From JADGRF01 sp035274465 (GTDB lineage Bacteria; Myxococcota_A; Polyangia; Polyangiales; JAFGIB01), in the NCBI GenBank assembly GCA_035274465.1, contig DATEOF010000354.1, positions 1 through 64,000 on the forward strand: DNA of 64,000 bases, in the 5' to 3' direction. This document shows positions 27,008-35,485 of the stretch, in pieces. Each line of letters opens with the position of its first letter. Within the stretch, counting starts at the first letter, position 1. The translations under genes were made by a program, and so were the position numbers. The notes below the pieces were generated by a model. It saw only the letters and a program-made list of their open reading frames with translations. It was not told where the DNA came from and made no database searches.

Positions 27008-28279
27008 TTATTTCTGGAGCTGAACACCCAAGAACACGTTGTTGCTCGAAGCGTCGTTGGCTTCACCGTGCTGATAACCGAGTGCAAATCGACAGGCATA
27101 CGTGTCGACCACGTACCCGAGTTGAACGTCGATCAACGAGTACGCGTCGGCGTCGTGCGGCTTGGCGCCCTGATAGCGAAAGAGCGGCTGGAGCTGACCC
27201 GGTCCGATCTTCTTGGGGATCAGGTAGCTCGCCAGCGCAAAGAACGAGTAGTCGAGCTCCTCGTCCTCGTCGCCCATGTACTTGTAGAACGCGCCTTCGA
27301 CGTCGAGCACACCCGAAGAACCCAGGTTCTTCTCGAACAGGACGTCCACGTTGATCTCGGAGTAGTCCTCGCCGCCCGAACCATCCTTCTTGTACTGCGC
27401 GCCGAGGCCGATGCCGAGGATGTCTTTGCCGTAGTACGTGCTGCTGCCGTAGTAGCCGGGCTCCGGGCTCAACAAGCTCAAGCTGATGCGGCCGGAGAAC
27501 AGCGGATTGCTGCTGCTATCGAACAGGTCGTACGCACCCGCGTAGTACTTGAAGGTGCCGCCCGCCGCTTGGCCCCAGACCGTGGCGCCGTCGTTACGAC
27601 CGAATGGACCCTGACGTGGACCGTAGGGGACGGCTTGGTGCGGAGTGACGAACCCCGGGTAGTACCAGGGTGCGATGAACCACGGACCGCTGAAGTTGGT
27701 GCGATCCGAAGGCACGAGCATGCGACCGGCCCAGACGTGGAACGCGTCGTCGAAGTCGAGCCGCGCGATCAAGTCCATGATCCCGGCGTCGCCCTGGATT
27801 GTGCCGTTCATCGCATTCGGACCGTAGGTGCCGACCAGGTTTCCGGTCAGACCGACCATCGGCAGGATCTCGGCATTGATCAGCAGGTCCAGCTCGCCAT
27901 CGCTGGTGAGCTTGTTGAGCTTCTTGGGGTCCTCCCAGCCCTGGAGTGAAAAGCCGATGCGGCCCCACGCGTTCATCGTCATCGGCGACTTGCGCGCGTC
28001 CTTTTCGGCAGCCGGAGGAGGTGGCGGCGGCGGCGGTGGTTCCGCTGCGGCAGGTGGAGGCGCCACGACCGGTGGCACCGACTCGGGGATCGTGGTCTGC
28101 GGTGGCGTGACCACTGCGGGCGCTTCGACCGGTGCGGGCGCGGGTTCGGCTGCTGCAGGCGCAGGCGCGGGTTCGGTTGGGGCCGGCTGGGCCAGCGCGA
28201 CTGATCCCGTAAGTGCTAAGAGCACGGACACGACACAACCCGAGCTCAGGCTGCGCCACCGTTGATTCACATTCACCAT
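27008..28279 (-). CDS. Outer-membrane porin-like protein inside the importer cluster
   Basis: About 423 aa from ATG 28279, chosen because GGAGG lies about 11 nt upstream on the minus strand. A signal peptide is followed by a Pro/Ala/Glu-rich region of about 75 residues including a nine-proline run, then about 320 residues of barrel-like sequence (WGRIGFSLQGWED, ELDLLINAEILPMVGLTG, FHVWAGRMLVPSDRTNFSGPWF, resembling phosphate-type OprO/P porins). The last residues end FLGVQLQK. Its position between the ATPase and binding-protein genes, in the same direction, suggests it carries the same solute across the outer membrane. Confidence 0.65.
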   Translation of the reverse strand: MVNVNQRWRSLSSGCVVSVLLALTGSVALAQPAPTEPAPAPAAAEPAPAPVEAPAVVTPPQTTIPESVPPVVAPPPAAAEPPPPPPPPPAAEKDARKSPMTMNAWGRIGFSLQGWEDPKKLNKLTSDGELDLLINAEILPMVGLTGNLVGTYGPNAMNGTIQGDAGIMDLIARLDFDDAFHVWAGRMLVPSDRTNFSGPWFIAPWYYPGFVTPHQAVPYGPRQGPFGRNDGATVWGQAAGGTFKYYAGAYDLFDSSSNPLFSGRISLSLLSPEPGYYGSSTYYGKDILGIGLGAQYKKDGSGGEDYSEINVDVLFEKNLGSSGVLDVEGAFYKYMGDEDEELDYSFFALASYLIPKKIGPGQLQPLFRYQGAKPHDADAYSLIDVQLGYVVDTYACRFALGYQHGEANDASSNNVFLGVQLQK

Positions 28280-28396
28280 TCTTTCAAGCACCTCCATTAG
28301 GCCGTACGTCCGCACGGGCGATTCGAAGTACCTCAGACCATATGTACACATTGTTTCGTCACGATGAATTTGTGGCGTTTTAGCTGACCCATCAGT

Positions 28397-29929
28397 CTAA
28401 TGCCCAGCCATGTAACGCCCGATCGACGCGACATCCGTGTCAGACGGTCGTGTCTCGTGAACCACGGCGCCGTCGAACATCACGCACAAGCGATCGGAGA
28501 GCTCCATCAACTCCTCGAGGTCCTCCGAGATCAGCAACACTGCAGCGCCGCGGTTGCGCGCGTCGACTAGCTCAGCACGCACGTCGGCCGACGCTGCGAA
28601 GTCCAAACCAAAGCAGGGATTCGCTGTGATCAAGACATCCGCCGGTTCGGACAGCTCGCGCGCCAGAACCGCGCGCTGGATGTTGCCGCCCGACAGGTTC
28701 CGGATCGGTGTCGCAGCCGACGGCGTCTTGATACCAAAGCGCTGAATCAGCAACGCCGCCTTCTCGCGGATCGCGCGCGCGGACACGAACCAACCGCCCC
28801 GCTTCAGCGGTGGTTGATCGAACTTTCGCAATGCGATGTTCTCGCCCACGCTCATGTTGGGGACACAGGCATTGCTGAGCGGCAACTCGGGCAGCACGTG
28901 CACCTTGAGTGACTGCATCTCGGCGCGCGTAGCCTGATACGGCTTGCCCGAGACCTCGACGCTGCCCGTGGTCTTGTGCCGCTGACCACACAACACCTCG
29001 ACCAGTTCACTTTGTCCGTTGCCCGACACCCCAGCCACGCCCACGATCTCGCCGGCGTGTACCGACAGCGAGACCTTGTTCAGGGCGTCCATGCCGGCGT
29101 CGTCACGCGCGCACACGTCTTTGACCACCAGCTTGGGCTTGCCGCGCTCCTGCGACGCGCGCGGCACTGCAGTCCGAAGCGTCTCCTCGCCCACCATCAG
29201 CTTGGCCATGGCCTCGATGCCGAGCTCGGAGACCTTGCCCCCGCCCACTGCCTTGCCGCGCCGGAGAACTGTCACCTCGTCACAAAACGCGGTCACCTCT
29301 CGGAAGCGATGCGTGATGATCAACACCGTCAGCTGCTTCTTGCGGGTCATGTCGTGCAACAGACCCAACACTTGCGTGGCCTCATCGGGTGTCAGCACCG
29401 ACGTGGGTTCATCCAGGAACAACATCCGCCGCCCCAGATAGAGCTGCTTCAGGATCTCCAGTCGCTGCTTTTCACCCGCGGCCAGCGTGTGCACGGGCTT
29501 GTCGAGCGGCACGCGGAAGGGCATGCCCTCCATGAAGCTCTCGAGCGCGCGGATCTCCTTCTTCCAATCGACGACCGTCGGCACCTTGTCGCGTACCAGC
29601 ACCAAGTTCTCGGCCACCGTCATGTTCTGCACCAGCGTGAAGTGCTGGTAGACCATGCCGATGCCTGCCGCGTGTGCCTCCCGCGTGGAGTTGAACGTCA
29701 CCTGATGGTTGTCCAACACCACGTCGCCTGCGGTCGGCTTTTGATAGCCGATGACGCATTTGACCAGCGTGCTCTTGCCCGCACCATTCTCGCCGAGGAG
29801 CGCATGGAATGATCCCGACTGCACGCGCATCGACGCATCTTGCAGCGCGGTGAATGCGCCGAAGCGCATCGTCATGTGGATGACCTCGAGACTCGGAGCC
29901 ACGCGGGTCACTGCCGGACGGTCACTCAT
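28397..29929 (-). CDS. ABC transporter ATPase with two nucleotide-binding domains
   Basis: A 510-aa protein of the simple-sugar/nucleoside (RbsA/YufO-like) type. First domain: Walker A GENGAGKST, signature LAAGEKQRLEI, Walker B MLFLDEPTSVL. Second domain: degenerate Walker A GVSGNGQSE (no GKS/T), signature LSGGNIQRAVLARE and VLITANPCFGLDFAA, as usual in this subgroup where the second site is hydrolytically weak. It drives import through the two permeases encoded downstream. It is the first gene of the cluster. Confidence 0.92.
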   Translation of the reverse strand: MSDRPAVTRVAPSLEVIHMTMRFGAFTALQDASMRVQSGSFHALLGENGAGKSTLVKCVIGYQKPTAGDVVLDNHQVTFNSTREAHAAGIGMVYQHFTLVQNMTVAENLVLVRDKVPTVVDWKKEIRALESFMEGMPFRVPLDKPVHTLAAGEKQRLEILKQLYLGRRMLFLDEPTSVLTPDEATQVLGLLHDMTRKKQLTVLIITHRFREVTAFCDEVTVLRRGKAVGGGKVSELGIEAMAKLMVGEETLRTAVPRASQERGKPKLVVKDVCARDDAGMDALNKVSLSVHAGEIVGVAGVSGNGQSELVEVLCGQRHKTTGSVEVSGKPYQATRAEMQSLKVHVLPELPLSNACVPNMSVGENIALRKFDQPPLKRGGWFVSARAIREKAALLIQRFGIKTPSAATPIRNLSGGNIQRAVLARELSEPADVLITANPCFGLDFAASADVRAELVDARNRGAAVLLISEDLEELMELSDRLCVMFDGAVVHETRPSDTDVASIGRYMAGH

Positions 29930-30037
29930 CGTCGCGCCTGCATGCGAGCCGCACCCTCTCGCAAGTCCTTCGAGCGCCCGACTCTAGTGAGCGTACGTTT
30001 CGGCCTTGTTTCGATCTGGGCACATGGCCAGTCGGGC

Positions 30038-30050
30038 TAGAGCGCTCTAA
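30038..30050. repeat. Palindrome TAGAGCGCTCTAG over the NmrA stop codon
   Basis: On the minus strand the stop codon of the NmrA-like gene is the first TAG of TAGAGCGCTCTAG. Exactly the same 13-mer covers the stop of the hybrid kinase gene at 45322-45334. Confidence 0.6.
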
Positions 30051-30937
30051 GCCGCGCCGACGATTCGTTCGACGAACGTGCGCGCGCTCGTGAGCTCGAT
30101 CTCCATCACTCCAGCCAGCGCGTCTGACGCGAGCGCGTACTCGTCACGTACCCCACCTAACAACATCAGCGCGGCGAACGAGCGCGCGAGCGAGTCCCCC
30201 GGTTGTTCCAATTGGGTAGCGAGCAGCCCCGCATCGACATTCTCCACGTTGAACTGCGCGTTCGTCAGCTCCTCGAAGATGCCGATGACGTCGCGCTGCG
30301 ATACCTGAGCCGGCCCCCCAAAAGGCAGCGTCCTGCCAAGTGCGGCCGGGTTGCCGAGCACTCCCACGGCGACCCGCACGACATCGTGATACGACACGAA
30401 GCTGATCTTGGTTTGACCACCGCCGAATACCCGCGCGCTGCGGCGCCGCCAGTCGAATCCCAACACCTCGCTGAACCAGATCTCGAAGAAGGGGGCGGGC
30501 TGCAGCACGGTGTAGCCGAGGCCGCTCTGGCGCAGGCTGCTCTCGACGGCCCGCTTTGCGCTCTGCAGGGGAAAGTCGAGTCGCGACTCCGGGAACGACA
30601 CGAACACGAACTGCTCGATCGCGGCCTTTCGCGCGGCCTCGACCAGCGCTAGCTGTCCCGAACCGTCGACGGTCTCGATGCTGTCTCCCTGCGCGCGGGA
30701 GTTGGTCGCTGACGCGGTGGAGATCACCCTCGTCACTCCCGCGCAGGCTGCCTCGAGCGTCTGCGGCTGCTTCAAGTCGCCGTGCACCAGCTCGACTCCA
30801 GCCGCCTGGAGCTGCGTCACACGCTCGGGCCGCGAGCTCGAGCGCACCAGCGCGCGCACGCGGCGCCCGCGTTGTGCGAGCTGACCCGCGATCTCACTAC
30901 CCAGCACCCCGGTGGCTCCCACGATCAAGTCGATCAT
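30047..30937 (-). CDS. NmrA-like NAD(P)-binding protein
   Basis: A 296-aa protein starting at ATG 30937, which places the Rossmann motif GATGVLGSEIAG right at the N-terminus, as in NmrA/atypical SDR proteins. RRVRALVRSSSRPE continues with the NADP-type basic loop. YTVLQPAPFFEIW and SFVSYHDVVRVAV are also typical. The family contains NADP sensors and quinone or isoflavone reductases; no catalytic Tyr-x-x-x-Lys is obvious, so a sensor role is possible. It starts 4 bp after the stop of the 1149-aa kinase gene, hence is probably co-transcribed with the YcaO-TfuA operon. Confidence 0.8.
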   Translation of the reverse strand: MIDLIVGATGVLGSEIAGQLAQRGRRVRALVRSSSRPERVTQLQAAGVELVHGDLKQPQTLEAACAGVTRVISTASATNSRAQGDSIETVDGSGQLALVEAARKAAIEQFVFVSFPESRLDFPLQSAKRAVESSLRQSGLGYTVLQPAPFFEIWFSEVLGFDWRRRSARVFGGGQTKISFVSYHDVVRVAVGVLGNPAALGRTLPFGGPAQVSQRDVIGIFEELTNAQFNVENVDAGLLATQLEQPGDSLARSFAALMLLGGVRDEYALASDALAGVMEIELTSARTFVERIVGAA

Positions 30938-30941
30938 GCGC

Positions 30942-33900
30942 TCAGATATATCCGAGCTCGAGCGCAGCCGCGACAGCATTTCGTAATCCATGTTGCACAC
31001 GCTTCGCGTCCGCGTGTTCGGAGGCGGCGATCGCCTCGGCGAGGGCCGCATCGATCGGATCCGGCAGGCGCGCGGAGCGCGGTGCGTGAAGCTTGCGCGC
31101 CAGCACGAGGCCCTGCGCGCTCTCGTCGCCTGCGAAGCTCAGCGCGAGCAAGATCAACGCGGCAGTCCACTCGAACGGATACGGAAAGCTCAGGTTGGCC
31201 CAGGCTTGCAGCGCGTCTTGACTCAGCTGCTCCGCTTCCGCAAAGCGCCCGGACCGCCACTGGACCCAGGCCAGGCAGGCCTTGGCCAGGCCGACGTACT
31301 CGCCCATACCCGCCGCGCTCGCCCGTTCCAGCGTCTCGAGCGCGAGCTTCTGCGCGCGCGGCGCGTCGTTCGCTCGGCGATGCGTCAGCGCCAGGTACGC
31401 GATGCAGCGGATCTCCAGCGTCACGTCGCCCAGCTTGCGCGCCGAGCTCAAGCTCCCGAGCAACTCGCCCTCGGCGACCTCGAGCTCACCCTGGAACATG
31501 CGCGCAAAGCCCAACAAGAATCCGCCCATCGCCAGATCGACGGATGCATTCGCCTCACTCGCGGCCGCACGCGACCGCTCGAGGTTCGCGATCAGCTCGT
31601 CGTTCACCACGTACCGATGCAAGCGCAGGTCGCGCTGTGCCAGCGCCGAAAAGTACTGGGAGCGTTCGAGCGCAGTGCCGTGCTGCGTGACCTCGGGCGC
31701 GATGTCCTCGAGCACGCGATTCATGTCGCCGACGCGCACGCACCAGTAATAGACCCAGACACGACTCAACTGGATGTGGATCCACTGGCGCCGCCAGCTC
31801 TCGACGTCCAGCGGCACCACGCTACGCAGCTCGGTCTCGGCCAGGTCGTACTCCGCCAGGGCATGCTCGTGCGCGTGCGCGATCTCCCAGGTCTTACCCA
31901 ATTTGCTCCGCAGCCGCGCACGCACGATGCCGGCCTCGGATGCGGTCAGCGCGAGTGCTCGTTCGAACAACGGGCGCGCTTCCGTGAACGAACCGCGCAA
32001 CGACAGCACGTCGGCGAGCTTCTCCGCGAGCTGGCCGGCGTCGAGCGGGTGCCCGTCGAGCGCGCGCCGGTAATGCGCGATCGCGCGGTCGAAGGCGTGG
32101 ACGCGCACGGCCAGATCACCGGCTTGATGCAGGTGCGTGGCCGCACGCGCGACCACTCCCGCCTCCGCCCAGTGGTGACCGACGGCGGCGAGCTGGGCTT
32201 CGCTCTGCAGCATCTGCCGCGCCTCGAGCACCTCGGCGACGCGACGGTGCAGCGCCTGGCGCTCGTGCGGCGGCAGGTCGCCGATCGGGATCTGGCGCAG
32301 CTTGTCGTGCGCGAAGCGGAAATCCGCCCCGCGGGCGGGTTCGAGCACCTGGCGTTGCACGAGCTCTGCGATCGCGTCGATCGCCTCTTCCTCGCTCACT
32401 GCAGCCGCGGCTTGCAGCAGCGACAGATCGAACTCGCGTCCGATGATGCCCGCGACCACCAGGATGCGACGCGAGACGGGATCGAGCTGTTCGACCCGTC
32501 GCTCGACGACCTCGCGCAGCGAGTGCGGCAGCGGCAAGGCCGCGCACATCACCTCGGTCGGCTCGGAGCTCTGCGCGATCTGCCACTGGCCCGATGGATC
32601 GCGCACCAGCAACTGCTCGGCGACCGCGGTGCGCAAGTACTCCGCGACGAAGAACGGATTGCCTTCGCTCTGCTTGCTGAGATAGTCGATGAAGGCACTC
32701 GGCGCCCGCGAGATCGACAGCATGCCGCCGACCATGTGATCGAGCTCCCCGCGATCGAGCCGCGGCAGCTCGTAGCGCACGGCCCACGAGGCTTGCACGC
32801 ACGCGCGCAGCCGAGGGCTGCACTCTTCGCGGCGCAGGAGCCCCAGGATCATCAATGGCGCCTGCGGATCGCCGGCCCAGGTCGCGCCCAGGTGCTCGAT
32901 CAGACCGAGCGTCAGCTCGTCCGCCCACTGCAAGTCGTCGATGATCAGCAGCAGCGGGCCACGCGTCGCGAACGCCACGAACAGCTCGCGCACGCTCTCG
33001 TACAAGCGATTGAGCGCGGCGCGGGCGGGCAGCGAGCTCGCTCCGGCCTCGGCGGGCGCATGCACCACGTCGGCGAGCGTCGGCTCGAACGGAGCCAACA
33101 ACGGGCCCGCCGCTCCCAGCAGCGGCCGCACCTCGGACTCTTCGACGCACGCATCTGCGAGGTAGCGCAAGAACGGTCGCAGCGGCTCGAGCGGCGCGCT
33201 CTGCGCACCGACGTCGTCGCTCTCACCGGCGCTCATGTCCAGGCCGCCGCTGGCGATGACCCGCACGCCGCGATGCTCCGCGTGCTTCGCAACCTCGAGT
33301 GCCAGCCGCGTCTTGCCGACGCCGCTCTCACCCTCGAGGAACGCGATCGAGCCGCGACCTGCAGCCAGGGACTGCAGCAACTGATCGAGCTCGTCAAGCA
33401 GCTCGCGGCGACCGATCAATGGCGGCCGATACAAGTACGTGCGCACGGGTGGCAGTGGAGCGTCCCAGCTTGCCGGTCGCGCGCCACACGTGCCGAGCAC
33501 CGCAGCGACATCGCGCGCGTGACCGATGCGCTTGCTGCGATCTTTCTCGAGCAGCCCGGCGATCAGCGGCTCCAACGCCGGGGGAAAGCCGTCGATCAGC
33601 TCGCGCAGCTTCGGCGGCGGGCGGCGCAGGTGTTGATCGACCACCGAGTCGAGCGAGCCCACGAATACGGGCCGACCGGTCAGGAACTCGAACAACATGC
33701 AGCCGATGGCGTACAGATCGCAGCGCGGGTCGAGGGCTTCACCGAGGATCTGCTCGGGCGACATGTAGTGTGCAGAGCCGGCGGGCGCAGTCTCGGAGTC
33801 CAGCACTTCACGCCCGCTCGTATCGCCGATGTGCGCGGCCAGGCCGAAATCGACCAGCACCGGCCTGCCCGACTGCATCACCAGCACGTTGCTCGGCTTG

Positions 33901-34391
33901 AGGTCGCGATGGATCACGCCCTCGCCGTGGACGTAGGCCAGCGTTTCGCACAAGTTCTGGATCACGCCGAGCAGCTCGCCGAGCAGCTCCTGCGGCCAGG
34001 CCCGAGTACCCCAAGCGCGCGCTTCAATCGACGGATCCACACGCGGGCGAATTCCGGACTGAGCCAGATTACTGCGCTGCACCGGGGCGCTGGCCGCGAC
34101 CTCGCTCAGCGCGCGCCCATCGAGCAGCTCCATCGCATACCAGGGCCGGCCCTCGTCGACGCCGTGCGTGAGCACACGCACGAGGCCCGGATGCCTCAGC
34201 CTGGCCAGCGCCTGAATCTCGCGGCGGATCTGTGAGATCCGCCCAGCATCGCGAACTCGCACGGTTTTAATCGCTGCCCGCGTGCCGCTGAGCTCGTGTA
34301 CTCCGCTGTACACCAACCCCATACCTCCACCACCGAGCCGGTTCTGGAGGAGGTAGGGACCGATTTTGAGTTTGCGCGCGGGTTCAGTCAC
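30942..34391 (-). CDS. Giant Ser/Thr kinase - AAA ATPase - TPR regulator (PknK-like)
   Basis: This 1149-aa soluble protein starts at GTG 34391, overlapping the previous stop (GTGA). Residues about 10-280: Hanks kinase with RLGGGGMGLVYSG, AAIKTV, VIHRDLKPSNVL, LVDFGLAAHIG and SAHYMSPEQ. Residues about 325-600: an AAA_16/STAND ATPase with Walker A EGESGVGKTRLALE and Walker B LLLIIDDLQWAD. Residues about 750-1149: helical tetratricopeptide-like repeats. The order kinase-ATPase-TPR matches PknK-type regulators, common in myxobacteria, where the STAND module acts as a ligand-gated switch. There is no DNA-binding domain, so its output is probably phosphorylation of partners, perhaps products of this operon. 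Confidence 0.9.
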   Translation of the reverse strand: MTEPARKLKIGPYLLQNRLGGGGMGLVYSGVHELSGTRAAIKTVRVRDAGRISQIRREIQALARLRHPGLVRVLTHGVDEGRPWYAMELLDGRALSEVAASAPVQRSNLAQSGIRPRVDPSIEARAWGTRAWPQELLGELLGVIQNLCETLAYVHGEGVIHRDLKPSNVLVMQSGRPVLVDFGLAAHIGDTSGREVLDSETAPAGSAHYMSPEQILGEALDPRCDLYAIGCMLFEFLTGRPVFVGSLDSVVDQHLRRPPPKLRELIDGFPPALEPLIAGLLEKDRSKRIGHARDVAAVLGTCGARPASWDAPLPPVRTYLYRPPLIGRRELLDELDQLLQSLAAGRGSIAFLEGESGVGKTRLALEVAKHAEHRGVRVIASGGLDMSAGESDDVGAQSAPLEPLRPFLRYLADACVEESEVRPLLGAAGPLLAPFEPTLADVVHAPAEAGASSLPARAALNRLYESVRELFVAFATRGPLLLIIDDLQWADELTLGLIEHLGATWAGDPQAPLMILGLLRREECSPRLRACVQASWAVRYELPRLDRGELDHMVGGMLSISRAPSAFIDYLSKQSEGNPFFVAEYLRTAVAEQLLVRDPSGQWQIAQSSEPTEVMCAALPLPHSLREVVERRVEQLDPVSRRILVVAGIIGREFDLSLLQAAAAVSEEEAIDAIAELVQRQVLEPARGADFRFAHDKLRQIPIGDLPPHERQALHRRVAEVLEARQMLQSEAQLAAVGHHWAEAGVVARAATHLHQAGDLAVRVHAFDRAIAHYRRALDGHPLDAGQLAEKLADVLSLRGSFTEARPLFERALALTASEAGIVRARLRSKLGKTWEIAHAHEHALAEYDLAETELRSVVPLDVESWRRQWIHIQLSRVWVYYWCVRVGDMNRVLEDIAPEVTQHGTALERSQYFSALAQRDLRLHRYVVNDELIANLERSRAAASEANASVDLAMGGFLLGFARMFQGELEVAEGELLGSLSSARKLGDVTLEIRCIAYLALTHRRANDAPRAQKLALETLERASAAGMGEYVGLAKACLAWVQWRSGRFAEAEQLSQDALQAWANLSFPYPFEWTAALILLALSFAGDESAQGLVLARKLHAPRSARLPDPIDAALAEAIAASEHADAKRVQHGLRNAVAAALELGYI

Positions 34392-35188
34392 GTGGGCTGG
34401 GAGCGATAGTCGACCTCCTTGTAGATCCGAAATCCCGTACTAACAACGGATTGATAAGGTACGCGGACATACGGTCCATCAGATGTGCCCAGCGGTGCCA
34501 TGTCTCGGTATTTCGCGTCGCGCGTCGCGAGCTTGAGCAGCGCGATCTCGCGGCAAGCGATGCTCTTTCTCGCCTCCGCTTCGCTCGGCGTGGAATCGGA
34601 GTCCATCGGCCTCCAAAAGTTGACGTAACGTCGCAATCGTCCGGATTCCGCTTGCAGCGCAAATGCCAGGAACATTCTGCTCTCAGCGGCCACCTCGGCA
34701 GCCAACGGCGGCATAGCCTCTTGCCAGCTGTGCAACGCGAACCAATTGGCGGGCACGTCGAGGGTTTCCACCACCATGCTCGTGTCCGCGCCGAGGCACA
34801 GCGCGTCTCGACCGCGGCGCGTGCTCGGGTCCTTGGCCTCGCGAGGTGCATACGTGACGGCCGCAGTGAAGAAATCCTGCGTCTCGGACAAGTTGAGCTG
34901 GTTCAGCTCGTGGTACGCGCTGTTGCGTCCCAACTTCAGCATCGCCTCGGACAGGTTGGTCCGAATGGGTAGCTGCCAAAGATGGATGTAGCGCAAACGG
35001 GTTGGCTCTTCGTTCGTGCGGTCGTCGAAATTCGGCGGAGCTCGCAGCGCAGTCAACAGGCGCCAGTTGAGCCCTTGCTCGAACACCTCGGGTAGCAGCG
35101 CGCTCATGAGCTCTTCGAAGCGCGCCTGATTCCCTGCCTGAACTTCGAGTTCGACCATCAAATATTTGTAGTCGGCTGCGTCCGTCAT
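34388..35188 (-). CDS. 266-aa protein of unknown function, possibly double alpha/beta-barrel (NIPSNAP/DABB-like)
   Basis: I do not recognise this protein with confidence. It is 266 aa, soluble, without signal peptide. The N-terminal half (YLMVELEVQAGNQARFEELM then RYIHLWQLP) has the strand-helix-helix-strand rhythm of dimeric alpha/beta barrel domains such as NIPSNAP. The second half (WFALHSWQEAMPPLAAEVAA then RYVNFWRPMD) repeats it loosely, so it may be a fused pair. It lies 27 bp after the 89-aa gene and overlaps the kinase start by 4 bp, so it is within the YcaO-TfuA operon. A role in binding or modifying a product is inference only. Confidence 0.65.
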   Translation of the reverse strand: MTDAADYKYLMVELEVQAGNQARFEELMSALLPEVFEQGLNWRLLTALRAPPNFDDRTNEEPTRLRYIHLWQLPIRTNLSEAMLKLGRNSAYHELNQLNLSETQDFFTAAVTYAPREAKDPSTRRGRDALCLGADTSMVVETLDVPANWFALHSWQEAMPPLAAEVAAESRMFLAFALQAESGRLRRYVNFWRPMDSDSTPSEAEARKSIACREIALLKLATRDAKYRDMAPLGTSDGPYVRVPYQSVVSTGFRIYKEVDYRSQPT

Positions 35189-35215
35189 GACCGAAGAGCC
35201 TCACCCTGTTATGGA

Positions 35216-35485
35216 CTAACGCTTGTACTTCGGATCGTGCGTGATCCAGAGGTCCGCGAGGTTGACCAGGTAGCAGTTGGCGCCTTGCGGGTTGGTCTCG
35301 GGAACCGCGGCCACGATCGCGCCCTTGGCGATCATCGGCTGGATCGGAGCCGTGATCGGATCATCCGTGACTTCATACTTCTCGTCCTTCCAGACTTCCT
35401 CCGGTACGTAGAAGATCCGAGTCGCGTCCGTACCGATGTCGTAGTCACGAATGAACAGCGCTTTGTCGAATGAACGATCACTCAT
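35216..35485 (-). CDS. 89-aa small protein next to YcaO-TfuA; candidate substrate or accessory peptide
   Basis: The ATG at 35485 lies inside the 3' end of tfuA (8-bp overlap, ATGAGTGA), a strong sign of coupled translation. The protein is charged and mostly polar at the N-terminus (SFDKALFIRDYDIGTDATRI), has one internal hydrophobic stretch (AKGAIVAAVPE), and ends in GANCYLVNLADLWITHDPKYKR, where a single Cys lies 20 residues from the C-terminus. There is no signal peptide, lasso or double-Gly leader. In RiPP operons a small gene beside YcaO often codes for the precursor; it is fairly long and lacks the Cys/Ser/Thr-rich core of azole peptides, so a folded partner protein is equally possible. 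Confidence 0.6.
   Translation of the reverse strand: MSDRSFDKALFIRDYDIGTDATRIFYVPEEVWKDEKYEVTDDPITAPIQPMIAKGAIVAAVPETNPQGANCYLVNLADLWITHDPKYKR

Noticed and set aside
30990..34235. Plus-strand open frame of about 1081 codons
   Set aside because: Antisense shadow of the kinase-ATPase-TPR gene, composition-driven (Arg/Gln/Leu/His rich), no motifs.
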